44,354 bases of DNA from positions 1 through 44,354 of the forward strand of contig LJZT01000028.1 in NCBI GenBank assembly GCA_001314905.1, given 5' to 3'. Numbering within the stretch: position 1 is the stretch's first letter; each line of letters opens with the position of its first letter. Under the pieces are notes generated by a model. The model did not search any database. It was not told the origin of the DNA and saw only the letters and a list, made by a program, of their open reading frames with translations. The DNA is from Phormidium sp. OSCR (GTDB lineage: Bacteria; Cyanobacteriota; Cyanobacteriia; Cyanobacteriales; Geitlerinemataceae). Positions 8,127-16,959 of the stretch are shown here, piece after piece. The position numbers were made by a program, and so were the translations under genes.

Positions 8127-9797
8127 ATGACGGAAACAGGACAACGTTGGTGGGAAAAGGGAATTATTTACCAGATTTATCCCCTAACGTTTGCTGATGG
8201 GAATGGTGATGGAATTGGGGATATTCAAGGAATTATTCAGCGCTTAGATTATCTCAATGATGGCAATCCTGAGAGCGAGACATCTTTGGGGATTAATGCG
8301 ATTTGGCTATCTCCCATCAACGAGTCGCCGATGATGGATAATGGCTATGATGTGAGTGATTATCGAGAAATCTGCCCTATCTTTGGGACGATGGCCGATT
8401 TTGAGCAACTCTTGCAGGAATGTCATCAACGAGAGATGAAGGTTATTTTGGATTTGGTGTTGAACCATACTTCAAATCAACATGATTGGTTTTTAGAGTC
8501 TCAAAAGGATCGGCATAATCCGAAAGCAGATTGGTATTTGTGGCAAGAAGGCTATAAGGAAAATCTTCCTAATAACTGGCTTTCCTATTTTGGTGGCACG
8601 GGTTGGACCTACTGCGAAACTCGGCATCAGTATTATTTCCATACCTTTAATAAAAATCAGCCAGATTTGAATTGGCGCAATCAAGAGGTGCGGGATGCCG
8701 TTTACGATGTAGTTCGCTTTTGGCTCGATAAGGGAGTGGATGGTTTTCGCTTAGATGCGTCAAGTGTTTATAGTAAGGATAAGTTCTTTCGAGACAATCC
8801 GCTCAAGTTTGGTACAAATGATAAGAATGACTATAATAATTATCATCATTTGTACGAAAAAAATCTCCCGGAAAATCATGAAATTGTGCGGGAGATTCGC
8901 CAGATTTTAGATGAGTATGGCGATCGCCTACTCATTGGCGAAACCTTTATTGACAATCGCCTCTATGAGTCCAACACGTTTTATGGCGCTCATAACGACG
9001 AACTTCATCTGCCGTTTACCTTTGAATTTGCCTTTAGTCCTTGGTATCCGGGCTATTTACAACGGGAAATTGAACATAAAGAATTAGTGACCCCAGCCGG
9101 TGCGCAACCGGTGTACTTTTTTGACAATCATGATATCCCGCGTCATCTATCTCGCTGGGTTGAATGTAGTCTGTGTCTTGATTCCCATGCGATCGCCCAG
9201 GCGGCGGCGACATTACTATTGACGGTGCGAGGAACCCCGGTTTTGTATTATGGTCAAGAATTGGGGATGGTGGATCACGAGCATATTCCCCCGGAGAAGT
9301 TACGGGATAAGGCGATCGCGCCGAGTACCAGTGGCGAAGTTCCCCAACAGCGAGATGGTTCGCGAACCCCGATGCAGTGGGATGACTCGCCTCAAGCGGG
9401 GTTTAGCTTTGGGAAAGATGTCGAACCCTGGCTTCCCGTTCACCCCAATTACACCGCCTTAAATGTCGAGAAAGCCTGGAAAAACCCCGATTCGCTGCTG
9501 AACTTCTATCGTCGTTTGATTCAGCTGTACCAAAAAAGCCCAGCCTTGCAACGGGGAAGCTGGCGATCGCTGATTTACTATCCCCACGAACATTTAGCCT
9601 ATCTGCGAGAAGCTGAGGAACAGACCGTTTTGGTGGTGATTAACTTCTCGTTTCAGAAGCCGCTAGATCTCGATGAACCCATCGATCGCGACAATTGGAC
9701 GGTGTTACTGTCGAATCACTACGAAACCGGTGCAGTGATGGCCATTCCTGAAACGCTTCAGTCTTTTGACATCTGTTTGTTTGGCAAAGTCCATTAA
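8127..9797 (+). CDS. GH13 alpha-glucosidase / oligo-1,6-glucosidase-like enzyme
   Basis: The product (556 residues from the ATG at 8127) is a family-13 glycoside hydrolase. The (beta/alpha)8 barrel shows GIIYQIYPLTF, VLNHTS, GFRLDAS with the nucleophile Asp210, GETF with the acid/base Glu272, and FFDNHDIPR with the third acid Asp336. QPDLNWRNQEV and the later RTPMQWDDSPQAGFS are typical of the oligo-1,6-glucosidase/alpha-glucosidase/trehalose-synthase branch. It should act on short alpha-glucosides in the cytoplasm. I preferred the ATG over an in-frame TTG at 8082 because AGGAATT lies before it and the extension is not conserved in style. The first half lacks the HIP1 sites frequent in neighbours and looks AT-richer. 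Confidence 0.88.
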   Translation: MTETGQRWWEKGIIYQIYPLTFADGNGDGIGDIQGIIQRLDYLNDGNPESETSLGINAIWLSPINESPMMDNGYDVSDYREICPIFGTMADFEQLLQECHQREMKVILDLVLNHTSNQHDWFLESQKDRHNPKADWYLWQEGYKENLPNNWLSYFGGTGWTYCETRHQYYFHTFNKNQPDLNWRNQEVRDAVYDVVRFWLDKGVDGFRLDASSVYSKDKFFRDNPLKFGTNDKNDYNNYHHLYEKNLPENHEIVREIRQILDEYGDRLLIGETFIDNRLYESNTFYGAHNDELHLPFTFEFAFSPWYPGYLQREIEHKELVTPAGAQPVYFFDNHDIPRHLSRWVECSLCLDSHAIAQAAATLLLTVRGTPVLYYGQELGMVDHEHIPPEKLRDKAIAPSTSGEVPQQRDGSRTPMQWDDSPQAGFSFGKDVEPWLPVHPNYTALNVEKAWKNPDSLLNFYRRLIQLYQKSPALQRGSWRSLIYYPHEHLAYLREAEEQTVLVVINFSFQKPLDLDEPIDRDNWTVLLSNHYETGAVMAIPETLQSFDICLFGKVH

Positions 9798-11794
9798 TTG
9801 AAGGGATTGTCGATCGCAGAGCCATCCCAGTCAATGGGAATCCCCTCATCAAACTTACGTTCCAAATCCGTTTCTGGGGGAGGCGGGGGATTCAGTTGAG
9901 CATCCCAGTCGCGGATGAGTTGTTGGGCTTCAGCGTGAGCTTCCGTGTAACTGGGGATACGTTCGGCGATGGCGATCGCCCCCTGCAAACTGCGCCAAGA
10001 CTGAGACTCAGCTAACTCCAACAATTCCCAACCGAGATTCCGGATGAGGCGATCGGCATCGGCCCGCTGGCCCCCATAGCGGGTGATGCTGTTAGCGGTG
10101 CGAATGGCCGATTCGAGGGATTCGGCCGAACCACCGTTGGCGAGACGATAGGCTTGATCGAGGAGATCGCGATCGCGCTGAGCGCTGTTCCAACGGGCGA
10201 TGGCGGTTTGTGCTTCCCCCGACAAGGCACTGTCAGAGGGAATGCGCCGGGCCGTGGCGATGGCATCATCGAGGTTGCCGGCGTTGGCCTGACGTTCAGC
10301 CTGATTCAGAATCGGGCGATCGCGTTGTTCACTGATGGTTTGTTGCCAACGGTTCACCTGATCTTGGGCCTCAGTATAGAGCGCCCGAGAGGGGCTAATC
10401 CGTTGCGCTTGGGCGATCGCCTGTTGATAACTTCCCTGGCGGGCCAAGGCTTCGGCCCGCTGCAAAATGGGACGATCCTGATTGGTTTGTAACTGATTGC
10501 GCCAGCGCTCAATCTCTTGCTGGGCCTCATCATAGAGAGGTGTGGTATCGGAAATCAGTTCTGCCTGAGAAATGGCCGTCGTCAAATCGGCAATACTGCC
10601 TGTACGAGCGGTATTGCGGGCGCGTTCGAGAACCGCTACCTGATCGATGGCCATTTGCCATTGTCTAATCCGAGTTTGGGCGCGATCGTACAACGGACTC
10701 TCCAGAGGAATCCGTTGAGCCTGAGTGATAGCATTTTCCAAACTTCTGACACTTGGCTGCCAGGCCAGAAACTCGCCTCGGGCTAAAATCACAAAATCAT
10801 CGGCTTCCTCTTTTAACTGCGTACTGGCAGGAACCCGCCGAGCGATACCAATGGCTTCAGTGAGGTTTTGGGCCTCAAGTTCAGCATCCGCTAGATCCAA
10901 CATGGCCCGGCCAAACTCCTGCAACGCCTCTTGAGCGCTGTCATAAGCAAAGGAATCTAGGCCAATTTGTTCGGCCAGATTAATCGCTTCGAGGAGACTG
11001 TCAAGCGTGCGTTGGCTGGCAAGATTTTTAGCCCTGGCCAGTTGATTGACATCATTACGGGCCTGTTGCACCCGCTGGGTAATTTCCTCATGTTTGGTGA
11101 CGCGCCAATGTTGATTTTCCACGGAACGCAGGCGAGTGGCGGCAGCAAAGGCTAGATTCCAGCGGCGGTTTTCGAGGTGATCTTCAATCTCAGCGTAAAG
11201 AGCTTCGGCTTCAGTCCAAATGGCTTTCCATTCCTCGATACGCTGTTCAATGACCGGTTCAATGGTGGCTTGGGCGCTCGGGGAGAGTTCCTGGGTGGGA
11301 ATCCGTCGGGCAATGTCGATCGCCTCTAAGAACTGACCCTCATGGAAGGAGGTTTCGGCTAAATCGAGGAGATCTTGAGTCCACAGTTCAATTTGCTGGT
11401 TAATTCTAGGGCGCAAACCATGATCCTCAGGGAGTTCACTCACCAGGTCGATGGCTTCGAGGATATCGTCAACGGTTTGTTTGTCGGCAGCCAACTGTCC
11501 ACAATAGAGGCGCATCGAGGCTGAGGCGGTGGGCCAGAAGATGCGGGGACAATTGGGAACGGTGGGTAAGGTCAGCAGTAAGGCGGCGGCGGTGATGGCG
11601 GTCCCGATGGTTCCGACACCAAACAGGAGTGTCCAGAACTGCCAGCCTGGAAGCCAGGATGTCCAGGTGCGCTGGCGTTGTGGGTTGGTCTGGCCTTGTT
11701 GGTCTGGTTGCTGCTGCTTTCGTTCGATCACTTGAGTTGGGAAGTGAGATCCCCGCTGCGATCGCTCGAACGATAGGTTTGTTTTTTTCCTCAT
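9794..11794 (-). CDS. Large membrane-anchored helical-repeat protein (cyanobacterial hypothetical)
   Basis: The 666-residue product has a charged N-terminus, one transmembrane helix (about residues 50-75) and then a long region of alpha-helical repeats of about 40-45 residues. The recurring pattern is an AI..A..I....PLY.EAQ..I..W block; about ten copies can be followed. A proline run and an acidic tail end the protein. Such proteins are often labelled chromosome-segregation ATPase in cyanobacterial genomes, but I see no Walker motif and do not accept that label. A tetratricopeptide-like scaffold facing the cytoplasm or thylakoid lumen is the best structural guess. A shorter relative of the repeat is found in the protein at 15456-16352. 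The last four bases overlap the convergent GH13 gene. Confidence 0.7.
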   Translation of the reverse strand: MRKKTNLSFERSQRGSHFPTQVIERKQQQPDQQGQTNPQRQRTWTSWLPGWQFWTLLFGVGTIGTAITAAALLLTLPTVPNCPRIFWPTASASMRLYCGQLAADKQTVDDILEAIDLVSELPEDHGLRPRINQQIELWTQDLLDLAETSFHEGQFLEAIDIARRIPTQELSPSAQATIEPVIEQRIEEWKAIWTEAEALYAEIEDHLENRRWNLAFAAATRLRSVENQHWRVTKHEEITQRVQQARNDVNQLARAKNLASQRTLDSLLEAINLAEQIGLDSFAYDSAQEALQEFGRAMLDLADAELEAQNLTEAIGIARRVPASTQLKEEADDFVILARGEFLAWQPSVRSLENAITQAQRIPLESPLYDRAQTRIRQWQMAIDQVAVLERARNTARTGSIADLTTAISQAELISDTTPLYDEAQQEIERWRNQLQTNQDRPILQRAEALARQGSYQQAIAQAQRISPSRALYTEAQDQVNRWQQTISEQRDRPILNQAERQANAGNLDDAIATARRIPSDSALSGEAQTAIARWNSAQRDRDLLDQAYRLANGGSAESLESAIRTANSITRYGGQRADADRLIRNLGWELLELAESQSWRSLQGAIAIAERIPSYTEAHAEAQQLIRDWDAQLNPPPPPETDLERKFDEGIPIDWDGSAIDNPFN

Positions 11795-11915
11795 CACCAA
11801 AACCCCTGTACGTTGAACGGCTGAGATCGCACGTGGCGATCAATGTAGACAGTCGTGACAGAGGTTATCCTAGCATTGTCTTTTGCTGAGGATCGGCCTC
11901 AGGAGCAGTTGGGGA

Positions 11916-12671
11916 TCATTTCAGGGCAAAGCGGCGGCGGCGAATTTTCTGGGGATCGATGCTGATGATGATGTCATTCCAGGGAAGCGATCGCAGGCTT
12001 TCTTGCCAAACATTCGCCTGATACACTTGCTGATGGGTCACGTCAACGGCGGTCAGCCAGCCACTTTCGAGGGTATAGACTCCGGTATCGATTCCCAACC
12101 AGCCACAGCCGCGAACCAGTTGTCCAGATTGGACACCGGGAAAGGTAAAGGTAATGGTGTGGCCAATAATAATTAACTTGTCAGGAAAATAGGGTTGCGT
12201 TTGACGATGGAAGAGATCGCGAATCCAGCAAAACTCTTGAGTCGACTGTTCGGCGATGGGTAGATGGGGGTTAACCCCAGCGTGAACGAGCCAAACATCA
12301 CCGCGATCGCGATAGGCGGGTAAGGATTCGAGCCAGTTGAGATGTTCATACATGATCCCGGAATTGGGATAGCTTTCTAGGGTGAGATCGCCACCACCAC
12401 TGAGCCAAAAATTGAAATAGCGATCGTCATGTTGGCCATAGATCAGAGCCGATAGCATCATCTCTTCATGATTGCCTCGAATGGCATGATAGGAGGGATG
12501 AGACATGATCAAGTCCACGACTTGATAACTGGCTGGGCCGCGATCGATGAGATCCCCTAAAAAATCCACGCGATCGCCGTCTTTTAAGTCAAGGCTGTCC
12601 AAAAGTCGGACGAGAGTATCATAATGACCATGAACATCGCCAATTACGATTTGTCTGGGTAAGGTTGACAT
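11916..12671 (-). CDS. Calcineurin-like metallophosphoesterase (Ser/Thr phosphatase or ApaH-type)
   Basis: The 251-residue protein shows the PPP-family metal-site motifs in order: GDVHG (residues 12-16), GDLIDRGP (about 40-47) and GNHE (about 71-74), followed by later metal-site histidines (HAGV and GHT). The size and the RGNHEEMML stretch fit bacterial protein phosphatases and symmetrical diadenosine tetraphosphatases, which cannot be told apart by eye. It is probably cytoplasmic and dependent on two divalent metal ions. The gene is alone on its strand, followed by the helical-repeat gene after a 120-bp gap. Confidence 0.85.
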   Translation of the reverse strand: MSTLPRQIVIGDVHGHYDTLVRLLDSLDLKDGDRVDFLGDLIDRGPASYQVVDLIMSHPSYHAIRGNHEEMMLSALIYGQHDDRYFNFWLSGGGDLTLESYPNSGIMYEHLNWLESLPAYRDRGDVWLVHAGVNPHLPIAEQSTQEFCWIRDLFHRQTQPYFPDKLIIIGHTITFTFPGVQSGQLVRGCGWLGIDTGVYTLESGWLTAVDVTHQQVYQANVWQESLRSLPWNDIIISIDPQKIRRRRFALK

Positions 12672-12817
12672 CGGTCAAGTCCTGTGGTTGGAAGAATCGT
12701 TGAACCTTAGGGGAAATACTTAAGTTCTCGATCAGTTCTCGATGGTCTCCCCAAAAAATATAGTTTCCCCAGTCTAAGTATATCGAGAGCCATCCCCAGT
12801 CAGATGTTGATGTTTTA

Positions 12818-12829
12818 AAGTTTTGATGA
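12818..12829. promoter_or_regulatory. Upstream motif AAGTTTTGATGA (copy 1)
   Basis: This 12-mer lies 132 bases before the start codon of the small Cys-rich lipoprotein gene. The same 12-mer occurs before the PEP-CTERM gene (42746-42757), and a 10/12 match lies before its paralogue (43731-43742), at nearly the same distance. A shared regulator site is inferred. Confidence 0.35.
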
Positions 12830-12960
12830 GGATTTGGGACTCCATTCAGCCAACGGAACGAGGTTGCCGCTCCTGGGCCTCTGATAAAACCGAATCGGAA
12901 TTTTAAACGTAACTGCTACAGCACATTAACCCTGACCCATTCTCTTTGGGAGATACCTCT

Positions 12961-13128
12961 ATGAAAGTCCGCTATTTAGCCAATATTTCCATTGCTTCAA
13001 TCCTCGGTTTAGGTCTGGCCTTTGGCTGCGCCAACCCCTGTGCTGGACAAGATACCCCCGCCGGAGTGAGCGACCCCTGTGCCGGAGACCCCTGTGCCGG
13101 GAAATCCGAGGACCCCTGTGCTGGATAA
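12961..13128 (+). CDS. Tiny lipoprotein with [N/D]PCAG repeats
   Basis: This 55-residue protein begins with a typical lipoprotein signal (MKVRYLAN, then a hydrophobic run) ending in the lipobox-like AFGC, so Cys22 may be lipidated. The rest is low complexity: four copies of Asn/Asp-Pro-Cys-Ala-Gly at about residues 24-55, giving regularly spaced cysteines. GGGAGA stands 8 bases before the ATG. Small proteins with NPC/DPC repeats occur in cyanobacteria, but their role is unknown to me. Metal binding or disulfide cross-linking at the cell surface is inference. A perfect hairpin follows the gene. Confidence 0.7.
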   Translation: MKVRYLANISIASILGLGLAFGCANPCAGQDTPAGVSDPCAGDPCAGKSEDPCAG

Positions 13129-13158
13129 CCTGACCGCTCAAACAAGACTCCTATATAT

Positions 13159-13190
13159 GGTTGGTTGTCGCGAAGATTTAACAACCAACC
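13159..13190. terminator. Perfect 10-bp hairpin between convergent genes
   Basis: GGTTGGTTGT (13159-13168) pairs exactly with ACAACCAACC (13181-13190) around a 12-base loop. It lies between the lipoprotein gene and the convergent cysteine synthase gene. There is no T-run after it on either strand, so it would be a weak or factor-assisted terminator. Confidence 0.45.
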
Positions 13191-13244
13191 GATCTGCTAA
13201 CGACTCAAGACAAAACAGAGCATCAACCTCGGGACTCCAAACGG

Positions 13245-14225
13245 CTATAAGCTAGGAACAGATAACCCTTTAGCCTCCAACCAGTCCGAGTTATAAAGCC
13301 GCGATTGATAGCGAGAGCCGCTATCACATAACACCGTCACAATAGTATGGCCGGGGCCGAGTTCCTTGGCTAAGGCCACCGCAGCCCCCACGTTAATGCC
13401 AACAGAGCCTCCCATAAACAAGCCATCTTTGCGTAACAGTTGATAGACAACGCGCAGCGCTTCGGTATCGTCGATCTGAATCGCATCATCAATCGGCGCA
13501 CCCTCCATATTGGCCGTGATTCGACTATTGCCAATCCCTTCAGTAATGGAATTGCCGCTGCTATTGATCTCGCCGGTTTTGACGTAGCTATATAAACCAC
13601 TTCCCATAGGATCAGCCACGACACATTTGACCTGGGGATTCTTCTGTTTGAAGAACATCGCCGCGCCGGCATAGGTGCCACCGGTTCCGGTGGCGGAAAC
13701 CCAAGCATCAATGTTTCCGTCGGTTTGCGCCCAAATTTCGGGGCCTGTGGTTTCATAATGAGCGCGACGGTTGGCGGTATTGTCGAACTGATTGGCCCAG
13801 ATAGCATTGTCCATTTCCGCTGCCAGACGACCCGAGAGTTTAACGTAGTTATTGGGGTCACGGTAGGGAACCGCCGGAACGGGGCGAACTTCGGCCCCGA
13901 GGGTTCGCAGAGCGTCCATTTTTTCCTGGGACTGGGTTTCTGGGATGATAATGAGACATTTATAGCCCTTGGCGTTACAAATATGAGTCAGACCGATACC
14001 TGTATTCCCGGCTGTCCCTTCAACGACGGTTCCGCCAGGCTTGAGATGGCCCTGAGCTTCGGCATCTTCGATAATATAGAGGGCGGCTCGGTCTTTGACT
14101 GATCCTCCAGGATTGAGAAATTCGGCTTTTCCGAGGATTTCGCACCCGGTTTCGTCACTGAAGCTGTTGAGACGAATGAGGGGAGTGTTGCCGACGGTGC
14201 CGACAAAGCCGTTCTGGATATCCAT
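13245..14225 (-). CDS. cysK: Cysteine synthase A (O-acetylserine sulfhydrylase)
   Basis: The 326-residue enzyme joins O-acetylserine and sulfide to make cysteine. It has the PLP-binding lysine in GGSVKDRA (Lys44), the substrate loop EGTAGNTG, the phosphate-binding glycine loop SATGTGGT and the C-terminal SGSRYQSRLYNS common in this group. The ATG at 14225 (MDIQNGFVGTVGNTPLIRLN) gives the usual start; the upstream in-frame extension to 14279 is unlike the family. The gene is divergent from the DUF4340 gene. The window also carries metX and metY, so much of sulfur amino-acid synthesis is encoded here, although in a separate place. Confidence 0.93.
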   Translation of the reverse strand: MDIQNGFVGTVGNTPLIRLNSFSDETGCEILGKAEFLNPGGSVKDRAALYIIEDAEAQGHLKPGGTVVEGTAGNTGIGLTHICNAKGYKCLIIIPETQSQEKMDALRTLGAEVRPVPAVPYRDPNNYVKLSGRLAAEMDNAIWANQFDNTANRRAHYETTGPEIWAQTDGNIDAWVSATGTGGTYAGAAMFFKQKNPQVKCVVADPMGSGLYSYVKTGEINSSGNSITEGIGNSRITANMEGAPIDDAIQIDDTEALRVVYQLLRKDGLFMGGSVGINVGAAVALAKELGPGHTIVTVLCDSGSRYQSRLYNSDWLEAKGLSVPSL

Positions 14226-14392
14226 AAATGTCGATGAAATGTAGATGTTATGTGTTGTTCGATTGAGAACGCTGCCCAAAGGTCGCCGGCCTAGGTTTGT
14301 GGCTTCAACCCAGAGCCGAAGACCAGAGACGAGGGCTATTTGTTATTCTATCGGCTTCGGGGTTGGCATTAAGACGTGTTAAGGAGAAAGCG

Positions 14393-15448
14393 ATGAAATT
14401 AAAGCGATCGACTCAGGTGTTGTTGCTGTTGGCGGTGATTTTTGGCGGTGGGGTGCTGTTGTATGAGGGCGCGATCGCCCCAGAATTGGAGCGTCAACGC
14501 CAGGAGGAGCAACGAGCCTTTAAGTTTGAGGTTGAGGCGATTCGTCAGATGACCCTGCGCCGCGAGGACTATACTCTGGAGTTAACCCGGCTTGAGGAGC
14601 CGTTGGAGATTCCCTCGGAGGATGAAACGAGTTTTACCACGACGGATTGGCAAGCGGTCATTTTGCACGAGGGTGAGGCGGAGGCTCAAGAGTATCCGGC
14701 TAATGATGCTTATGTGTCGTTTCTGTTGATGGTCTTAGATAATGCTCGCAGCGATCGCCCGATTGTCACGCGGGAGGCGAATTTAGCGGAGTATGGCCTG
14801 GAGACTCCCCGCGCTCGCTTGCGGATTGAGTTGGACAATGGTGAGAGTCAGGAGTTATGGGTGGGCGATCGCGATTTTACGGGCAGTTTTGTCTATGGCT
14901 TGATTCGCTCTGGGGATGATGGCTCAGACAATGAGGCTGAAGGTTCTCCTGAGCCGGATACTGAGGTTAACCCTGAGACGGATTCTGAGACGGATTCTGA
15001 AACGGATTCTGAGGCTACTGATGGCAACAATACCCCTGAGACGCCTGAGACGGCTGAGACGAATGAGACGAATGAGACAAGTGAGACGGAAGAGGTTTCT
15101 GTTTTCCTCTTACCTCTGAACATCGAAAATGCCGTAAATCGTTCTCCCGAGGATTGGCAAGCGCAACCGCCACCAACACCGCCACAGGTTGATGAACCTG
15201 AAACGGAGACAGACACTCCTGAAACAGAAACCCCTGAAACAGACACTCCTGAAACAGACACTCCTGAAACAGAAACCCCTGAAACAGAAACCCCTGAAAC
15301 AGAAACCCCTGAAACAGACACTCCTGAAACAGACACTCCTGAAACAGACACTCCTGAAACAGACACTCCTGAAGCAGAAACCCCTGAACCACCTCAAACC
15401 AATTCAGAAGACGGAGAGGACGGAGACAATGGGACTCCACCGGGTTAA
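14393..15448 (+). CDS. DUF4340-like membrane-anchored protein with acidic PET repeats
   Basis: The 351-residue product starts at the ATG at 14393, preceded by AAGGAG. It has one N-terminal membrane helix (about residues 7-24) and then a DUF4340-like domain (about 30-180: YTLELTRLEEPLEIP, FTTTDWQAVILHEGEAEAQEYPANDAYV split over two parts, ANLAEYGLETPRARLRI). The rest is low complexity: Ser/Glu/Thr/Asp repeats (about 190-240), a short ordered island (VSVFLLPLNIENAV), and eleven five-residue PET[E/D]T-type units near the C-terminus. The tail should be disordered and strongly acidic. DUF4340 proteins often accompany gliding or ABC-transport genes elsewhere; none are here. Function unknown. Confidence 0.75.
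   Translation: MKLKRSTQVLLLLAVIFGGGVLLYEGAIAPELERQRQEEQRAFKFEVEAIRQMTLRREDYTLELTRLEEPLEIPSEDETSFTTTDWQAVILHEGEAEAQEYPANDAYVSFLLMVLDNARSDRPIVTREANLAEYGLETPRARLRIELDNGESQELWVGDRDFTGSFVYGLIRSGDDGSDNEAEGSPEPDTEVNPETDSETDSETDSEATDGNNTPETPETAETNETNETSETEEVSVFLLPLNIENAVNRSPEDWQAQPPPTPPQVDEPETETDTPETETPETDTPETDTPETETPETETPETETPETDTPETDTPETDTPETDTPEAETPEPPQTNSEDGEDGDNGTPPG
15218..15382 (+). repeat. 15-bp tandem repeat, eleven units, inside the DUF4340 gene
   Basis: Eleven in-frame copies of a 15-bp unit, CCTGAAACAGA[C/A]AC[T/C], encode PETDT or PETET; the last unit is changed to PEAET. The units are almost identical at the DNA level, so copy number can be expected to vary by slippage. A related 12-bp repeat coding SETD lies at about 14975-15012. 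Confidence 0.9.
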
Positions 15449-15455
15449 AGAACGG

Positions 15456-16352
15456 CTACTCTGTCGCCTGATCAACCTGTTCAGCACGTTGTTGAGCCAC
15501 TTGACTATTTTGGCGATAGAGTCGAGTGCGATCGCGAGCGGTTTGGTAACGCGAATCATCTGGGGGAACTTCCGCCATCAGATCAGCAGCTCGTTGCCAT
15601 TTGGCGGCTAAATCGAGCCACTCAGCTCGGCTTTGGGCCGTTTGTCCGGCAAAAGAGGCCTGTTCTGCCAACACCACGGCTCGAGCAAAGGGATCGGCCT
15701 GGGTGGCTGGCGGTGGAGAAGGGTCGTTTTGAGGCGTTTCTGCCTCCTGTGGGGGGATATCCGTCGAATCCGAGGGAAGGGATGAAATCCAGGTTCGGTA
15801 GGCCCAAACTCCGCCGAGGAGCAAGACAATCACAACGATCACTGATCCAATCAAGGTTTGGCGATCGCGATCGGGGTTGCGCGGTTGTGACGGTTGTAGC
15901 CGCCGAGGGAGAGCCACCTTACGAGGACTGCTGGGAGTGCGCCAGGTGGTTAGGAGCCGTTTGAAGAGATTTGGCCGTCGAATTGAGATCGGCTCGGACC
16001 ATAACAGTTGATTGTCAGGATCGCGACGGATTTCATCGAGCCAAAGCAGTTGGTCTTCTCGTGCAACCCGACAGTTGACATTGACACGGCGAATGTTGCG
16101 CGGGGAAATACTTTCTAGGATACTTTGAATCCGCTCAACCACTTCTTCCATCTTCAGGCCTTCCGCCTGGGGAGACTCACACAGAAGTTGCAGCCAACCG
16201 TCAGCAAACACGGCCCGAGTCCGCACGCCAATGTCCGTCAGGTTATCATTTAACACCTGAACGATGGCGGCAATACTTCCCTGACGGGCTTGCTGAACAA
16301 TGTTGTCTGCTGGATCGACCAGACGAGGCGATCGCACAAACGGGTCTTTCAC
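15456..16352 (-). CDS. Single-pass membrane protein, cyanobacterial hypothetical
   Basis: The 298-residue protein has an N-terminal alpha/beta region (about residues 1-130; QARQGSIAAIVQVLNDNL, VFADGWLQLLCESP), a basic linker, one membrane helix (about 163-185), a proline-rich spacer, and a C-terminal helical segment (about 220-298; AEWLDLAAKWQRAADLM). That last segment resembles one unit of the repeat in the 666-residue protein at 9794-11794 and is a pattern I associate with cyanobacterial hypothetical proteins. No catalytic motif is visible. It is convergent with the DUF4340 gene, with only seven bases between the stops. Confidence 0.65.
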   Translation of the reverse strand: MKDPFVRSPRLVDPADNIVQQARQGSIAAIVQVLNDNLTDIGVRTRAVFADGWLQLLCESPQAEGLKMEEVVERIQSILESISPRNIRRVNVNCRVAREDQLLWLDEIRRDPDNQLLWSEPISIRRPNLFKRLLTTWRTPSSPRKVALPRRLQPSQPRNPDRDRQTLIGSVIVVIVLLLGGVWAYRTWISSLPSDSTDIPPQEAETPQNDPSPPPATQADPFARAVVLAEQASFAGQTAQSRAEWLDLAAKWQRAADLMAEVPPDDSRYQTARDRTRLYRQNSQVAQQRAEQVDQATE

Positions 16353-16472
16353 GTCGTTTTCTTTGAACTTTGACCAACTACTGCCCTCAATCCTAGCAGG
16401 AGTCTCGCCGGATCTCCTCTCCTAAGGGGTAGAAACATTGTCTGCACCGGCAACAGACCGTTACAATATCGG

Positions 16473-16478
16473 TATAAT
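16473..16478 (+). promoter_or_regulatory. Candidate -10 box upstream of ndhM
   Basis: A perfect TATAAT stands 88 bases before the ndhM start codon, in the gap between divergent genes. No convincing -35 hexamer is present at the standard distance. Confidence 0.4.
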
Positions 16479-16565
16479 CCGCGAGTTAACCTGCCGTCAG
16501 ACGGGGGTAACAGTCGGTTTAGCCATTCGCTTGCTTGTTCTACTTGTTGTTTTTACGTGTGTTGT

Positions 16566-16943
16566 ATGTCCATCCCACCTGTGCTGCTCAAATCTACGAC
16601 TCGCCACATTCGCATTTTTACGGCTGAGATCGAAGGCAGAGATATTGTTCCCAGCTCCGATAAACTGACCTTAGACATCGATCCGGATAATGAACTGGTG
16701 TGGACCGATGAGACGGTGCAACAGGTCTATGACAAGTTTGAGGAGTTAGTAGCCGCCAGTGCGGGCCAGGATTTAACGGAGTACAATATCCGCCGCATTG
16801 GCTCGGATTTAGAGCATTTTGTGCGATCGATGTTGCAACAGGGCCAACTCAGCTATAACCTCGGTGCGCCGGTTCGCAACTATAGTTTAGGACTTCCCCG
16901 AGTGGATGAAAATGAAAATCCTCTCATGCAATCTCCGTCTTAG
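16566..16943 (+). CDS. ndhM: NAD(P)H-quinone oxidoreductase subunit M
   Basis: The 125-residue protein matches NdhM along its whole length: LLKSTTRHIRIFTAEIEG, then DKLTLDIDPDNELVW, YNIRRIGSDLEHFVRSMLQ and the C-terminal YSLGLPRVDE. NdhM is a peripheral subunit of the photosynthetic NDH-1 complex found in cyanobacteria and chloroplasts. It sits on the cytoplasmic side of the thylakoid membrane and supports cyclic electron flow and respiration. I chose the ATG at 16566; an upstream in-frame GTG would add only three residues. The gene stands alone and points away from the membrane-protein gene to its left. Confidence 0.95.
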   Translation: MSIPPVLLKSTTRHIRIFTAEIEGRDIVPSSDKLTLDIDPDNELVWTDETVQQVYDKFEELVAASAGQDLTEYNIRRIGSDLEHFVRSMLQQGQLSYNLGAPVRNYSLGLPRVDENENPLMQSPS

Positions 16944-16959
16944 GAGCGTTTGAGGAACG

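Noticed and set aside
9794-11794. Chromosome segregation ATPase label for the repeat protein
   Set aside because: No Walker A or B motif and a membrane helix at the N-terminus; the label is a carry-over from automatic naming.
14893-15366. Long reverse-strand frame of Ser-Val-Gly repeats
   Set aside because: It is the mirror of the PET repeat in the DUF4340 gene; the repetitive DNA keeps all frames open. No ribosome site or signal peptide.
15218-15382. Regular repeats that could look like a CRISPR array
   Set aside because: The units are directly adjacent 15-mers in a reading frame, with no spacers.
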